Of a DNA stretch of 64,000 bases, positions 51,451 to 61,268 are shown one piece after another. The stretch spans positions 1 through 64,000 of the forward strand of contig ONCG01000027.1 in assembly GCA_900316285.1 (NCBI GenBank), read 5' to 3'. Source of the DNA: an uncultured Prevotellaceae bacterium. GTDB taxonomy: Bacteria; Bacteroidota; Bacteroidia; Bacteroidales; Bacteroidaceae. The position numbers and the translations under genes were made by a program. The notes under the pieces were generated by a model that was not told the origin of the DNA, made no database searches, and was given only the letters and a program-made list of their open reading frames with translations. Position 1 is the stretch's first letter; each line of letters begins with the position of its first letter.

Positions 51451-54273
51451 ATGAAACTAAGAAATCTTCTTGCATCGCTGTTGGTGCTCGTATGCGCAAC
51501 TGCTCAGGCCCAACAGATGCCGCCCATCCCTGTGGATGAGGCCGTACGCATCGGAAAGCTCGACAACGGGCTGACCTACTACATTCGTCACAACAACTGG
51601 CCGGAGCACCGCGCCAACTTCTACATCGCACAGAAGGTGGGTTCCATTCAGGAGGAGGAGAGCCAGCGCGGACTCGCCCACTTCCTGGAACACATGGCCT
51701 TCAACGGTTCTGATAACTTCAAGGGCAACCAGCTCATCTCTTGGCTGGAGTCCATTGGTGTGCAGTTCGGAGCCGACCTGAATGCTTACACCTCTATCGA
51801 CCAGACGGTCTACAACATCGACAACGTGCCTACAACACGTCAGTCAGCCCTCGACTCGTGCTTGCTCATTCTGCGCGACTGGTCGACGGGTCTGCTGCTC
51901 GAACCCGAGGAAATCGACAAGGAGCGTGGTGTCATCCATGAGGAGTGGCGCATGCGCACCTCGGCCAGCAGTCGTATGTTGGAACGCAACCTGCCTGCCC
52001 TCTATCCCAATTCGAAATACGGTGTGCGCTATCCCATCGGTCTGATGTCGGTTGTCGATAACTTCAGTCCGCAAGAGTTGCGCGACTACTATGAGAAGTG
52101 GTATCATCCCTCCAATCAGGGACTCATCATCGTGGGTGATGTCGACGTAGACCACACCGAAGCGATGATCAAGAAACTCTTCTCCGACATCACGAACCCC
52201 GAGAATGCAGCACCTATCGTAGCTGAGCCCGTGCCCGACACGGAGGAACCCATTGTCATCATCGACAAGGACAAGGAGCAGCGCACGTCGGGTGTAGAGG
52301 TGATGTTCAAACACGATGCCTATCCCGACTCGCTGAAGCAGGATATGTCGTACCTTATTTATAATTATGTGAAAGGTGCCGCGCTGTCGCTGTTCAACCG
52401 CCGTCTCTCGGAGGTCGCCGAACAGGAAGGCTGCCCGTTTGTGAATGCAGGAGGCAGCGACGGCAACTACATCTTCTCGAAGACCAAGAGTGCCCTCGAC
52501 CTCGATGTCATGCCAAAGGAGATGTCGATGATGGGTGAGGCCCTGAAGGCGGTGCTCCAAGAGGCTCGCCGTGTGGCAGAGTTCGGATTCACACAGACCG
52601 AGTACGACCGCTACAAGGCCGACTACCTGAGCTCGCTCGAGAAGTCGTATTCTAACCGTGAGAAGCGCACCAACTCGCAGTTCTATGGTCAGTGCCGCGG
52701 TCATTTCCTTGCCAACGAGCCCATGCCGTCGATTGAGTATACCTATCAGACGATGAACCAAGTGGTGCCGGCTATTCCCTTCGAGGCCGTCAACCGCTTC
52801 GCCAAACAACTGTTCCAGGTGGTGGAGAAGGATTCGAACATGGTCATCGTGTCTTTCAACAATGAGAAGGAAGGCAACCCCTATCCTACACGCGAAGGCT
52901 TGCTCGCCGCTATCAACGACGCCCGCTCTCAGCAGTTGGAGGCCTATGTGGACAATGTGAAGAACGAGCCGCTCATTGCCCAGCTGCCCAAGCCTGGCAA
53001 GATTAAGAAGGAAACGAAGAACGAGAAGTTCGGCTACACCGAGCTGAAACTCTCTAATGGTGTCACTGTGCTCATGAAGCACACCGATTTCAAGAAAGAC
53101 CAGGTGATGCTTTCGGGCAAGGGTCCCGGCGGTAAGTCGCTCTACGGACCGAAGGACTACCGTAACCTGCAGATGATGAACGAAGCCGTCAGCGCAAGCG
53201 GTCTTGGCAACTTCTCGTCGCAGGAACTCTCGAAGGCCTTGGCTGGAAAGATTGCCAACGCTCGAATCTACATGGCCGATATGAATATGATGGCCAGCGG
53301 CTCGTCCACTCCGAAGGATGTGGAGACCATGCTGCAGCTGCTCTACCTGAAATTCACCAATATCAGCAAGGATGAGAAGTCGTATCAGAACCTCATGTCG
53401 CAACTCGAGGTAAGCCTGAAGAATCGTTCCCTGTCGCCGGAGACAGCCCTCAGCGACTCGCTCAACGCTACCCTCTACGGCCACAACCCACGCTTGGAGC
53501 CCATGACACTCGAGGCTTTGAAGGACGTCGACTACGACCGCATGCTTGAAATCATGCGTGAGCGCACGGCCTCTGCCCGCGACTGGACGTTCTATCTGGT
53601 CGGCAACTACGACGAGCAGACCATCCGTCCGCTGCTCTGCCAGTATCTGGGTGCGCTGCCCGCCAAGGGTAAGTCGCAGAAAGCCGTACGTGTTTTTCAT
53701 CAGCAAAAGGGAAAGATTAGCAACATCTTCCCCCGCAAGCAGGAGACTCCGAAGTGTAATGCTTATATGATTTGGTTCAATGAGGATATGCCCTTCACGC
53801 TTGAACGTTCCATCCAGGCTTCCATTGCCGGTCAGATTCTGCGCATGGTCTACACCAAGGAGATTCGCGAGGAGGCTTCGGCAGCCTATAGCGTCAGCGC
53901 ATCGGGCACAGCCGGACACGATGACGACGGCTATCATGTAGTCCGCTTCATGGCCTATTGCCCCATGCAGCCCGAGAAGCGTGAAATCGCTATGAATCTG
54001 CTCGAGAAGGGCGTCAACGACTTGGCTCAGCGCTGCGATGCCGAACAATTGAACAAAGTGAAGGAGGTGATGCTGAAGCGTGCCGACGATGCCGCAAAGG
54101 AAAACGGCCATTGGAGCAACACCATCCAGAGCTGGCATGAATATGGCATCGACATGCACACCGACTATAAAGCTACCATTCAGGCCCAGACTCCCGAGAA
54201 GATAGCTGCCTTCGTGAAGGAGGTCATCAGCAGTGGAAATCACATCACGGTGATGATGCTCCCAGAAGAATAA
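51451..54273 (+). CDS. M16 family zinc peptidase (insulinase type), exported
   Basis: 940 residues from the ATG at 51451 (MKLRNLLASLLVLVCATAQAQ), a signal peptide; a longer frame upstream lacks one. Inverted zinc motif HFLEH near residue 76 (RGLAHFLEHMAFNGSDNF), with the third ligand in KERGVIHEEWR. Four M16 domains: active N-half, linker, second half beginning KNEKFGYTELKLSNGVTVL, and the C-terminal domain with REEASAAYSVSASGT. Degrades peptides in the periplasm or at the surface. Full length for the PqqL-like group. Confidence 0.93.
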   Translation: MKLRNLLASLLVLVCATAQAQQMPPIPVDEAVRIGKLDNGLTYYIRHNNWPEHRANFYIAQKVGSIQEEESQRGLAHFLEHMAFNGSDNFKGNQLISWLESIGVQFGADLNAYTSIDQTVYNIDNVPTTRQSALDSCLLILRDWSTGLLLEPEEIDKERGVIHEEWRMRTSASSRMLERNLPALYPNSKYGVRYPIGLMSVVDNFSPQELRDYYEKWYHPSNQGLIIVGDVDVDHTEAMIKKLFSDITNPENAAPIVAEPVPDTEEPIVIIDKDKEQRTSGVEVMFKHDAYPDSLKQDMSYLIYNYVKGAALSLFNRRLSEVAEQEGCPFVNAGGSDGNYIFSKTKSALDLDVMPKEMSMMGEALKAVLQEARRVAEFGFTQTEYDRYKADYLSSLEKSYSNREKRTNSQFYGQCRGHFLANEPMPSIEYTYQTMNQVVPAIPFEAVNRFAKQLFQVVEKDSNMVIVSFNNEKEGNPYPTREGLLAAINDARSQQLEAYVDNVKNEPLIAQLPKPGKIKKETKNEKFGYTELKLSNGVTVLMKHTDFKKDQVMLSGKGPGGKSLYGPKDYRNLQMMNEAVSASGLGNFSSQELSKALAGKIANARIYMADMNMMASGSSTPKDVETMLQLLYLKFTNISKDEKSYQNLMSQLEVSLKNRSLSPETALSDSLNATLYGHNPRLEPMTLEALKDVDYDRMLEIMRERTASARDWTFYLVGNYDEQTIRPLLCQYLGALPAKGKSQKAVRVFHQQKGKISNIFPRKQETPKCNAYMIWFNEDMPFTLERSIQASIAGQILRMVYTKEIREEASAAYSVSASGTAGHDDDGYHVVRFMAYCPMQPEKREIAMNLLEKGVNDLAQRCDAEQLNKVKEVMLKRADDAAKENGHWSNTIQSWHEYGIDMHTDYKATIQAQTPEKIAAFVKEVISSGNHITVMMLPEE

Positions 54274-54295
54274 ATTCACCTTTTCTTCAAATTAT

Positions 54296-54355
54296 TTTGG
54301 CGAACGACAAAAATGATGTAACTTTGCAGGCTCAAAGCAGAGTTACATCATTTTT
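54296..54355 (+). promoter_or_regulatory. metK: metK promoter inside a long inverted repeat
   Basis: TTTG (54296-54299), 19-bp spacer, TAACTTTG (54319-54326). Arms AAAAATGATGTAACT (54309-54323) and AGTTACATCATTTTT (54341-54355) are 15-bp perfect complements flanking the start site; the right arm ends in a T run and could also terminate the M16 transcript. Confidence 0.75.
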
Positions 54356-54363
54356 GAACTATA

Positions 54364-54560
54364 TTGAACGCGCCATCAGCGCACTTGAATCCTTGAACAC
54401 GCCGTAGGCGTATTGCTCTTTTGAACGCGCGAAAGCGCTTGAACTTTTGAACGTCGCGTAGCGACACTTGAACCGCGCCGCAGGCGCATTGAACCCTTAC
54501 ACGTGCCGCAGGCACTTTAAACTTTTACTCGCGCCGCAGGCGCCTTACACTTTTTAACTT
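54364..54560 (+). repeat. Seven-unit hairpin array in metK leader
   Basis: Units of about 28-30 bp, each TTGAAC or TTACAC/TTACTC followed by a 4-5 bp GC stem with a 3-5 nt loop: GCGC, ACGCC/GGCGT, GCGC, GTCGC/GCGAC, GCGCC/GGCGC, GTGCC/GGCAC, GCGCC/GGCGC. Stems change by paired substitutions, so pairing is kept. All lie between the promoter and the metK ATG, in the untranslated leader. Confidence 0.8.
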
Positions 54561-54568
54561 ACATATAT

Positions 54569-55825
54569 ATGTCATACCTCTTCTCATCAGAATCAGTATC
54601 GGAAGGCCATCCCGACAAAGTGGCCGACCAGATTAGTGACGCCATCCTCGATCAATTCCTGGCTTACGACGAGCATGCACGCTGTGCCATCGAGTCGTTT
54701 GTCACCACGGGTCAGGTGGTTATCATGGGCGAAGTCACCAGCGATGCCTATATTGACTTGCAGACAATGGCTCGCCGCACCATCAATAAGATTGGTTATA
54801 CAAAATCGGAATATCAGTTCGACGGCAATTCCTGTGGAATCTTCTCTGCCATTCATGAGCAGAGTGGCGACATCAATCGTGGTGTCGACCGCGAAAACGA
54901 GGAAGACCAGGGCGCCGGCGACCAAGGCATGATGTTCGGCTATGCCACCAACGAGACGAGCGACTACATGCCCGTTTCGCTCCATTTGGCACATCTGCTC
55001 ATGCGTACGTTGGCCGACATCCGTCGCGAAGGCAAGGTGATGACCTACCTACGTCCCGACTCAAAGAGTCAGGTCACCATCGAATATAGCGACAACGGTG
55101 TTCCTCAGCGCATTCATACGATAGTGGTTTCTACTCAGCACGATGAATTCATGGACGACGACGAAGCCATGCTGGAGCAGATCAAGCGTGACGTGAAGGA
55201 GATTCTCATCCCCCGCGTGAAAGAGCAATGCGACGAGAAGACGCTCGCCCTCTTCAACGACGACATCATTTATCACGTCAATCCAACTGGAAAGTTCGTC
55301 ATTGGCGGACCTCACGGCGACACAGGTCTGACGGGTCGCAAGATTATCGTCGACACCTATGGTGGCAAGGGTGCTCACGGCGGCGGTGCCTTCTCGGGTA
55401 AGGACTCATCGAAGGTGGACCGTTCGGCGGCATATGCTGCTCGCTACATTGCTAAAAACATGGTGGCTGCCGGCGTTGCCGACGAGATGCTTGTGCAGGT
55501 GAGCTATGCCATCGGTCTCGCTGAGCCCATCAATATCTTCGTGAACACCTATGGCAAGAGCCATGTGGCAATGAGCGACAGTGAAATCGCCAAGCGCATT
55601 CCTGGCTTGTTCGACCTGCGGCCAAAGGCTATCGAGCGCACCTTGAAATTGCGCCAGCCCATGTATCTCGAAACGGCTGCCTATGGTCACATGGGTCGTA
55701 AGAATGAGGTCGTGCGCAAGGTTTTCACCAGCAACTATCATCCCACTCGCGAGATTGATGTCGAACTCTTCACTTGGGAGAAACTCGACCGCGTCGACGA
55801 CATCCGCAAGGCTTTTAATCTTTAA
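54569..55825 (+). CDS. metK: S-adenosylmethionine synthetase
   Basis: 418 residues; makes S-adenosylmethionine from methionine and ATP. Motifs: [20 protein letters not shown] near the N-terminus, [32 protein letters not shown], the ATP loop [16 protein letters not shown], and AYGHMGR. Slightly longer than E. coli MetK because of a Bacteroidetes-typical insert (~205-245). Its leader carries a hairpin array rather than a recognisable SAM riboswitch. DUF4271 follows after 51 bp. Confidence 0.97.
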   Translation: MSYLFSSESVSEGHPDKVADQISDAILDQFLAYDEHARCAIESFVTTGQVVIMGEVTSDAYIDLQTMARRTINKIGYTKSEYQFDGNSCGIFSAIHEQSGDINRGVDRENEEDQGAGDQGMMFGYATNETSDYMPVSLHLAHLLMRTLADIRREGKVMTYLRPDSKSQVTIEYSDNGVPQRIHTIVVSTQHDEFMDDDEAMLEQIKRDVKEILIPRVKEQCDEKTLALFNDDIIYHVNPTGKFVIGGPHGDTGLTGRKIIVDTYGGKGAHGGGAFSGKDSSKVDRSAAYAARYIAKNMVAAGVADEMLVQVSYAIGLAEPINIFVNTYGKSHVAMSDSEIAKRIPGLFDLRPKAIERTLKLRQPMYLETAAYGHMGRKNEVVRKVFTSNYHPTREIDVELFTWEKLDRVDDIRKAFNL

Positions 55826-55876
55826 TATCCAGGAAAGTCCCGGACATTCAGGAACCCTCGGAAAACGCTCCATCTC

Positions 55877-56899
55877 ATGAGACAAGACACCCTGACCGTG
55901 CAACCCGCTCTGGCCGCTGGCGACAGTGGCCAGGTGACTGTTGCGCCCAAGCCTCATGAGCTCACACCGAAGGAGGTGTTGTCGTGGCTTCCTGCCGATG
56001 CAACTCCTGCTCAGCAGGACTCTGCCATTCAGCGGCACATCAAGATCTCGGAGATACATTGGAGTGAACAGCCCGACACGCTCCACATGCCCGGACATCC
56101 GAAGGGGAAGAGTTTTCGCGACGCCTCCCTGCCGCAGTACTATCGTGAGTCGTTCTTCTCGAAGGACTCCCTGTTTCATCCTGAGCTGACAGGAGGCCGT
56201 CTGGGAGTGGCCGGCGACCCTGTGCCCTATAGTGTGGCGAGCGACAATGTCATCACCGGACTTTTGCTTGGCACGTTCATCCTCGCCATGCTGGCACTTG
56301 CTAAGTCGCGCGAGTTCATCATTCGTCAGGCAAAGAATTTCTTCTATGTGCAGCGTGCCAATACCACAGAGATCACTGAGACCTCAGGAGAGTTGTGGGT
56401 GCAAATGTTCTTGGTCTTACAGACCTGCCTGCTCTTCTCCATCATCTTCTTCTTTTCACAGCGTACCGGAGGCACCGAAACATTCGTGGTTGAGCAGTAT
56501 CAGGTCATCGGCATTTTCACGGGTGTCATCGCCGCCTATTTCGCTGTGAAAATGATATTGTATTGGGGGGTGGGAAGTGTGTTCTTCGAAAGCAAAAAAA
56601 TCGAACAATGGAGTAAGTCTTTTTTGTTCCTCATATCGGCAGAAGGTATACTGCTTTTCCCACTTGTGATGTTGCTTTCTTACTTCGACCTTTCAATGAA
56701 AAGTGCTACCATTTATGCACTTGTAGTGATTATTTTAGTTAAAATTCTTACATTTTATAAGACCTTCTTAATCTTTTTCCAAAAGAAAGGGCGCTTTTTG
56801 CAAAATATTTTGTACCTTTGTGCCCTCGAAATCGTGCCTCTCTTTTTGTTGGGGGGAGCACTGACGCTGATAAACAGTTTTTTGAAAGTAAATTTTTAA
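55877..56899 (+). CDS. DUF4271 membrane protein
   Basis: 340 residues. Residues 1-~120 are soluble and Pro/Asp-rich; then about six membrane helices (VITGLLLGTFILAMLALA, MFLVLQTCLLFSIIFFF, TGVIAAYFAVKMILYWGVG, FLFLISAEGILLFPLVML, ATIYALVVIILVKILTFY, ILYLCALEIVPLFLLGGA). DUF4271 is a Bacteroidetes family usually directly before hemD, as here (7 bp). Function unknown. Confidence 0.88.
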   Translation: MRQDTLTVQPALAAGDSGQVTVAPKPHELTPKEVLSWLPADATPAQQDSAIQRHIKISEIHWSEQPDTLHMPGHPKGKSFRDASLPQYYRESFFSKDSLFHPELTGGRLGVAGDPVPYSVASDNVITGLLLGTFILAMLALAKSREFIIRQAKNFFYVQRANTTEITETSGELWVQMFLVLQTCLLFSIIFFFSQRTGGTETFVVEQYQVIGIFTGVIAAYFAVKMILYWGVGSVFFESKKIEQWSKSFLFLISAEGILLFPLVMLLSYFDLSMKSATIYALVVIILVKILTFYKTFLIFFQKKGRFLQNILYLCALEIVPLFLLGGALTLINSFLKVNF

Positions 56900-56906
56900 T
56901 ACAGAA

Positions 56907-57665
56907 ATGATTAAAAAAGTATTGGTTTCGCAACCTAAGCCAGCCAGTGAAAAGTCACCCTACTACGATATAGCTAACGAGTCGGGTGTTGAGCTTGTGT
57001 TCCGTCCCTTCATCAAGGTAGAAGGGATTACGGCCAAGGAATTCCGCCAGCAGAAGGTGAATATCCTTGACCACACGGCTGTTGTTTTCACGTCGCGCCA
57101 TGCCATCGACCATTTCTTTAAACTGGCAAAAGAACTTCATGTGTCGATACCTGAGGATATGAAGTACTTTTGTGTTACAGAGACCATTGCGCTCTATATC
57201 CAGAAATACGTGCAGTATCGCAAGCGCAAGGTGTTCTACGGAAGTACGGGCAAGATTCAGGATCTTGTGCCCACGATGGTGAAGCATAAGACAGAGAAAT
57301 ATCTCGTTCCCCTGAGCGATGTTCACAACGACGATGTGAAGAACCTGCTCGATTCCAAGAAACTGCAGCACACGGAATGCTATATGTATCGCACCGTGTC
57401 GAACGACTTCAGCGAGGAAGAGGTGAAGAACTTCGACTACGACATGCTCATTTTCTTCAGCCCTACTGGTATTCAGGCACTGATGAAGAACTTCCCACAG
57501 TTTGAGCAGGGCGATATTCGTATCGGTACGTTCGGACCTTCTACGGCCAAGGCTGTAGAAGAGGTTGGACTGCGCCTCGACCTGCAGGCTCCCTCTGAGA
57601 AGTATCCTTCTATGACGGGTGCGCTGAAGGCTTATCTGATGGAAGCAAACAAGAAGAAGAAATAA
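56907..57665 (+). CDS. hemD: Uroporphyrinogen-III synthase
   Basis: 252 residues with the two-lobed HemD pattern: KKVLVSQPKPASEKSPYYDI, VVFTSRHAIDHFF, VPLSDVHNDDV, DMLIFFSPTGIQALM, IGTFGPSTAKAVEEVG. Converts hydroxymethylbilane to uroporphyrinogen III. In this lineage heme synthesis may be incomplete and the gene may serve a sirohaem or cobamide route. Follows DUF4271 by 7 bp, precedes rnpA. Confidence 0.85.
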   Translation: MIKKVLVSQPKPASEKSPYYDIANESGVELVFRPFIKVEGITAKEFRQQKVNILDHTAVVFTSRHAIDHFFKLAKELHVSIPEDMKYFCVTETIALYIQKYVQYRKRKVFYGSTGKIQDLVPTMVKHKTEKYLVPLSDVHNDDVKNLLDSKKLQHTECYMYRTVSNDFSEEEVKNFDYDMLIFFSPTGIQALMKNFPQFEQGDIRIGTFGPSTAKAVEEVGLRLDLQAPSEKYPSMTGALKAYLMEANKKKK

Positions 57666-57713
57666 TAGGAGGCCTTGTCGTAACGACACCAGCTATTTAT
57701 TGACAGGAAGACG

Positions 57714-58262
57714 ATGTCTGTGAAAGGCACGTTCACACTCAGCAAGGAAGAGCGCATCTGCAGCAAGAAGCTGATGGAACAGCTCTTTAATGGCGGCACC
57801 GCACGATCGATGTCGTCGTTTCCTTTAAGGGTGGTCTTCACTACCGTGGAGCGACAACCGGGGCAACCGCCAGCAAGCATCATCGTCAGCGTGCCGAAGC
57901 GACATTTCAAACATGCTGTCGACCGCAATCGCGTAAAACGTCAGCTGCGTGAGGCCTACCGCCACCACAAACAACTACTGGTTGAGGCTGTGGCCGATAC
58001 ACCGCAGAAGGCAATAGCACTGTCGTTGATTTGGATGGATGGGCGTCATCTGCCAAGCAGCGAGATCGACCATAAGTTGCAAAACCTCCTCACGCGCACT
58101 GCCTCCCAGTTGTCTGCCACTCCTGCAAGTTGCTCCTCCGTAAGTCCCGATAGCAGCACTCTAGCCAGTAAAGATGGCAGCACCCCAGCTAGCCCCGACA
58201 GTATCTCCGCTAATCCTGTTTGTTGCGACTCAGTCGCAACCTCCCTAAACCCTCAGAAGTGA
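57714..58262 (+). CDS. rnpA: Ribonuclease P protein component, extended
   Basis: 182 residues. [19 protein letters not shown] at the N-terminus and the RNR motif [20 protein letters not shown] identify RnpA, which binds the catalytic RNase P RNA and tRNA precursors. The core is ~130 residues; the last ~45 residues are Ser/Pro/Asp low-complexity ([20 protein letters not shown]) and probably unstructured. A GTTGCGAC/GTCGCAAC hairpin (58222-58240) encodes part of the tail. The stop overlaps the yidD start by one base (TGATG). Confidence 0.93.
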   Translation: MSVKGTFTLSKEERICSKKLMEQLFNGGTARSMSSFPLRVVFTTVERQPGQPPASIIVSVPKRHFKHAVDRNRVKRQLREAYRHHKQLLVEAVADTPQKAIALSLIWMDGRHLPSSEIDHKLQNLLTRTASQLSATPASCSSVSPDSSTLASKDGSTPASPDSISANPVCCDSVATSLNPQK

Positions 58263-58513
58263 TGAACATCGTCAGGAAAATACTCCACTTCATTTCACGC
58301 TGTCTGGTGTGGTTGCTCCTGCTCCCCATCCGCTTCTATCAGGTGTGCATATCACCCTATACGCCGCCTTCGTGCCGCTTCACGCCCACCTGTTCGGAAT
58401 ATGCTCGCCAGGCACTCCTGAAGCATGGGCCCATTAAGGGACTCTATCTTGCCATCTGGCGCATTCTGCGTTGTAACCCTTGGGGAGGTTCGGGCTACGA
58501 TCCAGTGCCGTAA
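58262..58513 (+). CDS. yidD: Membrane protein insertion efficiency factor
   Basis: 83 residues from the ATG overlapping the rnpA stop ([15 protein letters not shown]). Signature [20 protein letters not shown] and [16 protein letters not shown]. Assists YidC-dependent insertion of membrane proteins; located at the inner membrane by an amphipathic helix. The rnpA-yidD order is conserved widely. Confidence 0.96.
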   Translation: MNIVRKILHFISRCLVWLLLLPIRFYQVCISPYTPPSCRFTPTCSEYARQALLKHGPIKGLYLAIWRILRCNPWGGSGYDPVP

Positions 58514-58564
58514 GTTTTTAGTTTAGAGTTGAGAGTTTGTTGAAAACATAATATAAATAAAGAT

Positions 58565-59863
58565 ATGAGAAAAAACTTCGTTGAAGAACTGAAATGGCGA
58601 GGCATGCTCGCACAGATTATGCCTGGTACAGAAGAACTCCTGCAAAGGGAGATGGTAACGGCTTACCTCGGCACCGACCCTACTGCCGACTCGCTCCACA
58701 TCGGACACCTCTGCGGTATCATGATGCTGCGCCATCTGCAGCGCTGTGGTCATAAGCCCATCATCCTCGTTGGTGGTGCCACGGGTATGATTGGCGACCC
58801 CTCGGGTAAGTCGCAGGAGCGCAACCTGCTGAACGATGAAACACTCCGTCACAACCAGGAGTGCATTAAAAAGCAGGTGGCTCGTTTTCTCGATTTCGAA
58901 TCCACAGAGCCCAACGCTGCCGAAATGGTCAACAACTACGACTGGATGAAGGACTTCACCTTCCTCGACTTCGCACGCGAGGTGGGAAAACACATCACCG
59001 TCAACTACATGATGGCAAAGGACAGCGTGCAGCAGCGCCTGAACGGTACGGCTCGCGACGGTCTTTCCTTCACCGAGTTCACCTACCAGCTTCTGCAGGG
59101 CTACGACTTCCTTTATCTCTATCAGCATAAAGGCGTGAAACTCCAGCTCGGCGGTAACGACCAGTGGGGCAACATGACTACTGGTACGGAACTCATCCGC
59201 CGCACGCTGGGTAACGATGTAGAGACTTTCGCCCTCACTTGCCCGCTTATCACAAAGAGCGACGGTAAGAAGTTCGGTAAGACCGAGTCGGGCAACGTCT
59301 GGCTCGATGCCAAGCGCACCAGCCCCTACCGCTTCTATCAGTTCTGGCTGAACGTCAGCGACGAGGAAGCAGAGAAGTACATCAAGATTTTTACTTCTTT
59401 GGACAAAGAGACCATCGATGCGCTCATTGAGGAGCACCGTCAGGATCCTGGCCGTCGCAGTCTGCAGCGCCGCCTCGGTGAGGAAGTCACCATCATGGTG
59501 CATGGCCGCGAAGCCCTCGATATGGCGATTGAAGCCTCGAACATCCTCTTTGGTAAGGCCACGAAGGAAGCCCTCGAGCGTCTCGACGAGCAGACATTCC
59601 TCGATGTCTTCGATGGTGTGCCTCGCTTCGAGATTGCTGCTGACCAGTTGGGCCAGCCTGCCATCGAACTGCTTACCACCGCTGCTCCCGTCTTCCCTTC
59701 GAAGGGTGAGATGCGCAAGATGGTACAGGGAGGCGGTGTTAGCCTGAACAAGGAGAAGCTCACCGACCAGCAGCGCGCCATCACAAGCGAAGACCTTATC
59801 GATGGCAAGTACCTGCTTGCACAGAAAGGTAAGAAGAACTACTTCCTCATCACGGTGAAGTAA
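58565..59863 (+). CDS. tyrS: Tyrosyl-tRNA synthetase
   Basis: 432 residues. Class I signature [20 protein letters not shown], tyrosine pocket motifs [20 protein letters not shown] and [17 protein letters not shown]-equivalent [13 protein letters not shown], and a C-terminal S4 domain ([19 protein letters not shown]). Charges tRNA-Tyr. Own transcription unit probably continuing from yidD (51 bp); terminator follows. Confidence 0.97.
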   Translation: MRKNFVEELKWRGMLAQIMPGTEELLQREMVTAYLGTDPTADSLHIGHLCGIMMLRHLQRCGHKPIILVGGATGMIGDPSGKSQERNLLNDETLRHNQECIKKQVARFLDFESTEPNAAEMVNNYDWMKDFTFLDFAREVGKHITVNYMMAKDSVQQRLNGTARDGLSFTEFTYQLLQGYDFLYLYQHKGVKLQLGGNDQWGNMTTGTELIRRTLGNDVETFALTCPLITKSDGKKFGKTESGNVWLDAKRTSPYRFYQFWLNVSDEEAEKYIKIFTSLDKETIDALIEEHRQDPGRRSLQRRLGEEVTIMVHGREALDMAIEASNILFGKATKEALERLDEQTFLDVFDGVPRFEIAADQLGQPAIELLTTAAPVFPSKGEMRKMVQGGGVSLNKEKLTDQQRAITSEDLIDGKYLLAQKGKKNYFLITVK

Positions 59864-59921
59864 TTTCTTCCTGAAGTTCCTCAGTTCCATCATTATTGGA
59901 CTGAAAGGAACTACGACCCGT

Positions 59922-59972
59922 AACACCACTTTTTATCCTATTTGACATGTTCAAGGGATGAAAAGTGGTGTT
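59922..59972 (+). terminator. Terminator after tyrS
   Basis: AACACCACTTTT pairs with AAAAGTGGTGTT, inner ATCC/GGGAT. Confidence 0.8.
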
Positions 59973-60053
59973 CTATTCATTGCAAATAGACGTGTTGCCC
60001 TGTGAGAGCGACGAGTTTTTTGCGCGAAAAAGAAAAAAAATCGGGGGAATCTA

Positions 60054-60082
60054 TTGTATGTTCGTTTTTTTTCGTAACTTTG
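60054..60082 (+). promoter_or_regulatory. Promoter of tRNA-Gln
   Basis: TTG (60054-60056), 18-bp spacer, TAACTTTG (60075-60082), 17 bp before the tRNA. Confidence 0.75.
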
Positions 60083-60099
60083 CAGCCGCAAACCGTGAT

Positions 60100-60170
60100 T
60101 GGGTGATGGTGTAACGGTAACACTACAGGTTTTGGTTCTGTCATTCCCGGTTCGAATCCGAGTCACCCAA
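60100..60170 (+). tRNA. tRNA-Gln (anticodon TTG)
   Basis: 71 nt. Acceptor TGGGTGA pairs with TCACCCA; D-arm GGTGTAACGGTAACAC; anticodon stem ACAGG/TCTGT with loop TTTTGGT giving anticodon TTG; T-arm CCCGGTTCGAATCCGAG. CCA not encoded. Confidence 0.96.
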
Positions 60171-60184
60171 CTTTCCACGAAGAT

Positions 60185-60217
60185 GAGCTGTCGGCCTTGT
60201 TGCTGACAGCTCTTTTT
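60185..60217 (+). terminator. Terminator after tRNA-Gln
   Basis: GAGCTGTC pairs with GACAGCTC followed by TTTTT. Confidence 0.9.
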
Positions 60218-60246
60218 CATTTGTAGCCAAAAAAACGCGTTTTTCG

Positions 60247-60278
60247 TTTGGCATTTTGCTGAGTTTTCAGTAACTTTG
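60247..60278 (+). promoter_or_regulatory. Promoter of kduI-kduD
   Basis: TTTG (60247-60250), exactly 20 bp, TAACTTTG (60271-60278); about 70 nt leader. Confidence 0.8.
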
Positions 60279-60346
60279 CAAATTGGAACAAACCTAAGGC
60301 AAAAATTGCAGAATATAACGAACCTAAAGCAAAATAACAGAAAAAG

Positions 60347-61192
60347 ATGAAGACAAACTACGAATTGCGCTATGCCTCGCATCCCGAGGACGCAAAACAT
60401 TACGACACGACGCGTCTGCGCCGCGATTTCCTGATTGAGAAGGTGTTTGCCAAAGACGAGGTGAACATGGTTTATTCGATGTACGACCGTATGGTCGTGG
60501 GTGGTGCAATGCCTGTCGACGAGTGTCTGAAGCTGGAGGCTATCGACCCGCTGAAGGCTCCGTTCTTCACCACACGCCGCGAGCTTGGCATCTACAATGT
60601 TGGCGAAGGTGCTGGCATCGTGAAGGTTGGCGACGAGGAGTTCGAACTAGGTTTCAAGGAAGCTCTGTATGTAGGCTCTGGCGACCGCGACGTATGCTTC
60701 TGCTCGAAGGATGCTACGAAGCCCGCTAAGTTCTACTTCAACTCGTGCGTGGCCCACACTACTTATCCCTGCAAGAAGATTACGAAGAAAGATGCCGTGG
60801 TGGCCCATATGGGTAGCCTCGAGATGTCGAACGAGCGTAACATCAATAAGATGATTGTGAACCAGGTGTTGCCGACTTGCCAGCTGCAGATGGGTATGAC
60901 GGAATTGGCTACGGGTTCCATCTGGAACACCATGCCTGCCCACATCCACTCCCGCCGCATGGAGGCTTACTTCTACTTCGAGGTTCCCGAGGGACAGGCC
61001 GTTTGCCACTTCATGGGCGAGCCGCAGGAGACACGCCATATCTGGATGAAGGGCGATCAGGCTGTGCTCTCTCCTGAATGGAGTATTCACTCCGCTGCCG
61101 CTACCCACAACTACACATTCATCTGGGGCATGGGCGGTGAAAACCTCGACTACGGCGACCAGGACTTCTTCGAAATCACTGACTTGAAATAA
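60347..61192 (+). CDS. kduI: 5-keto-4-deoxyuronate isomerase
   Basis: 281 residues. Converts 5-keto-4-deoxyuronate to 2,5-diketo-3-deoxygluconate in pectin and glycosaminoglycan uronate breakdown. Cupin family with metal site in MPAHIHSRRMEAYFYFEVPE and the later His in EWSIHSAAATHNYTFIWGMG. N-terminus NYELRYASHPEDAKHYDTTR is typical. Forms an operon with the dehydrogenase 76 bp downstream. Expected to process uronates released by lyases such as those of polysaccharide utilization loci. Confidence 0.97.
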   Translation: MKTNYELRYASHPEDAKHYDTTRLRRDFLIEKVFAKDEVNMVYSMYDRMVVGGAMPVDECLKLEAIDPLKAPFFTTRRELGIYNVGEGAGIVKVGDEEFELGFKEALYVGSGDRDVCFCSKDATKPAKFYFNSCVAHTTYPCKKITKKDAVVAHMGSLEMSNERNINKMIVNQVLPTCQLQMGMTELATGSIWNTMPAHIHSRRMEAYFYFEVPEGQAVCHFMGEPQETRHIWMKGDQAVLSPEWSIHSAAATHNYTFIWGMGGENLDYGDQDFFEITDLK

Positions 61193-61268
61193 AATTCGGT
61201 CTGTGATGCCGCGTAGGCAAAATAGTTTTTTTTAGTGGAATCAACATTATTAGTAATATTTGTGAATC

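Noticed and set aside
51844-54279. 811-residue leftward frame opposite the M16 peptidase
   Set aside because: Very long but antisense to a gene with full M16 motifs; arises from codon bias.
54356-54568. SAM riboswitch upstream of metK
   Set aside because: No SAM-I or SAM-II core could be recognised; the leader is a series of short independent hairpins.
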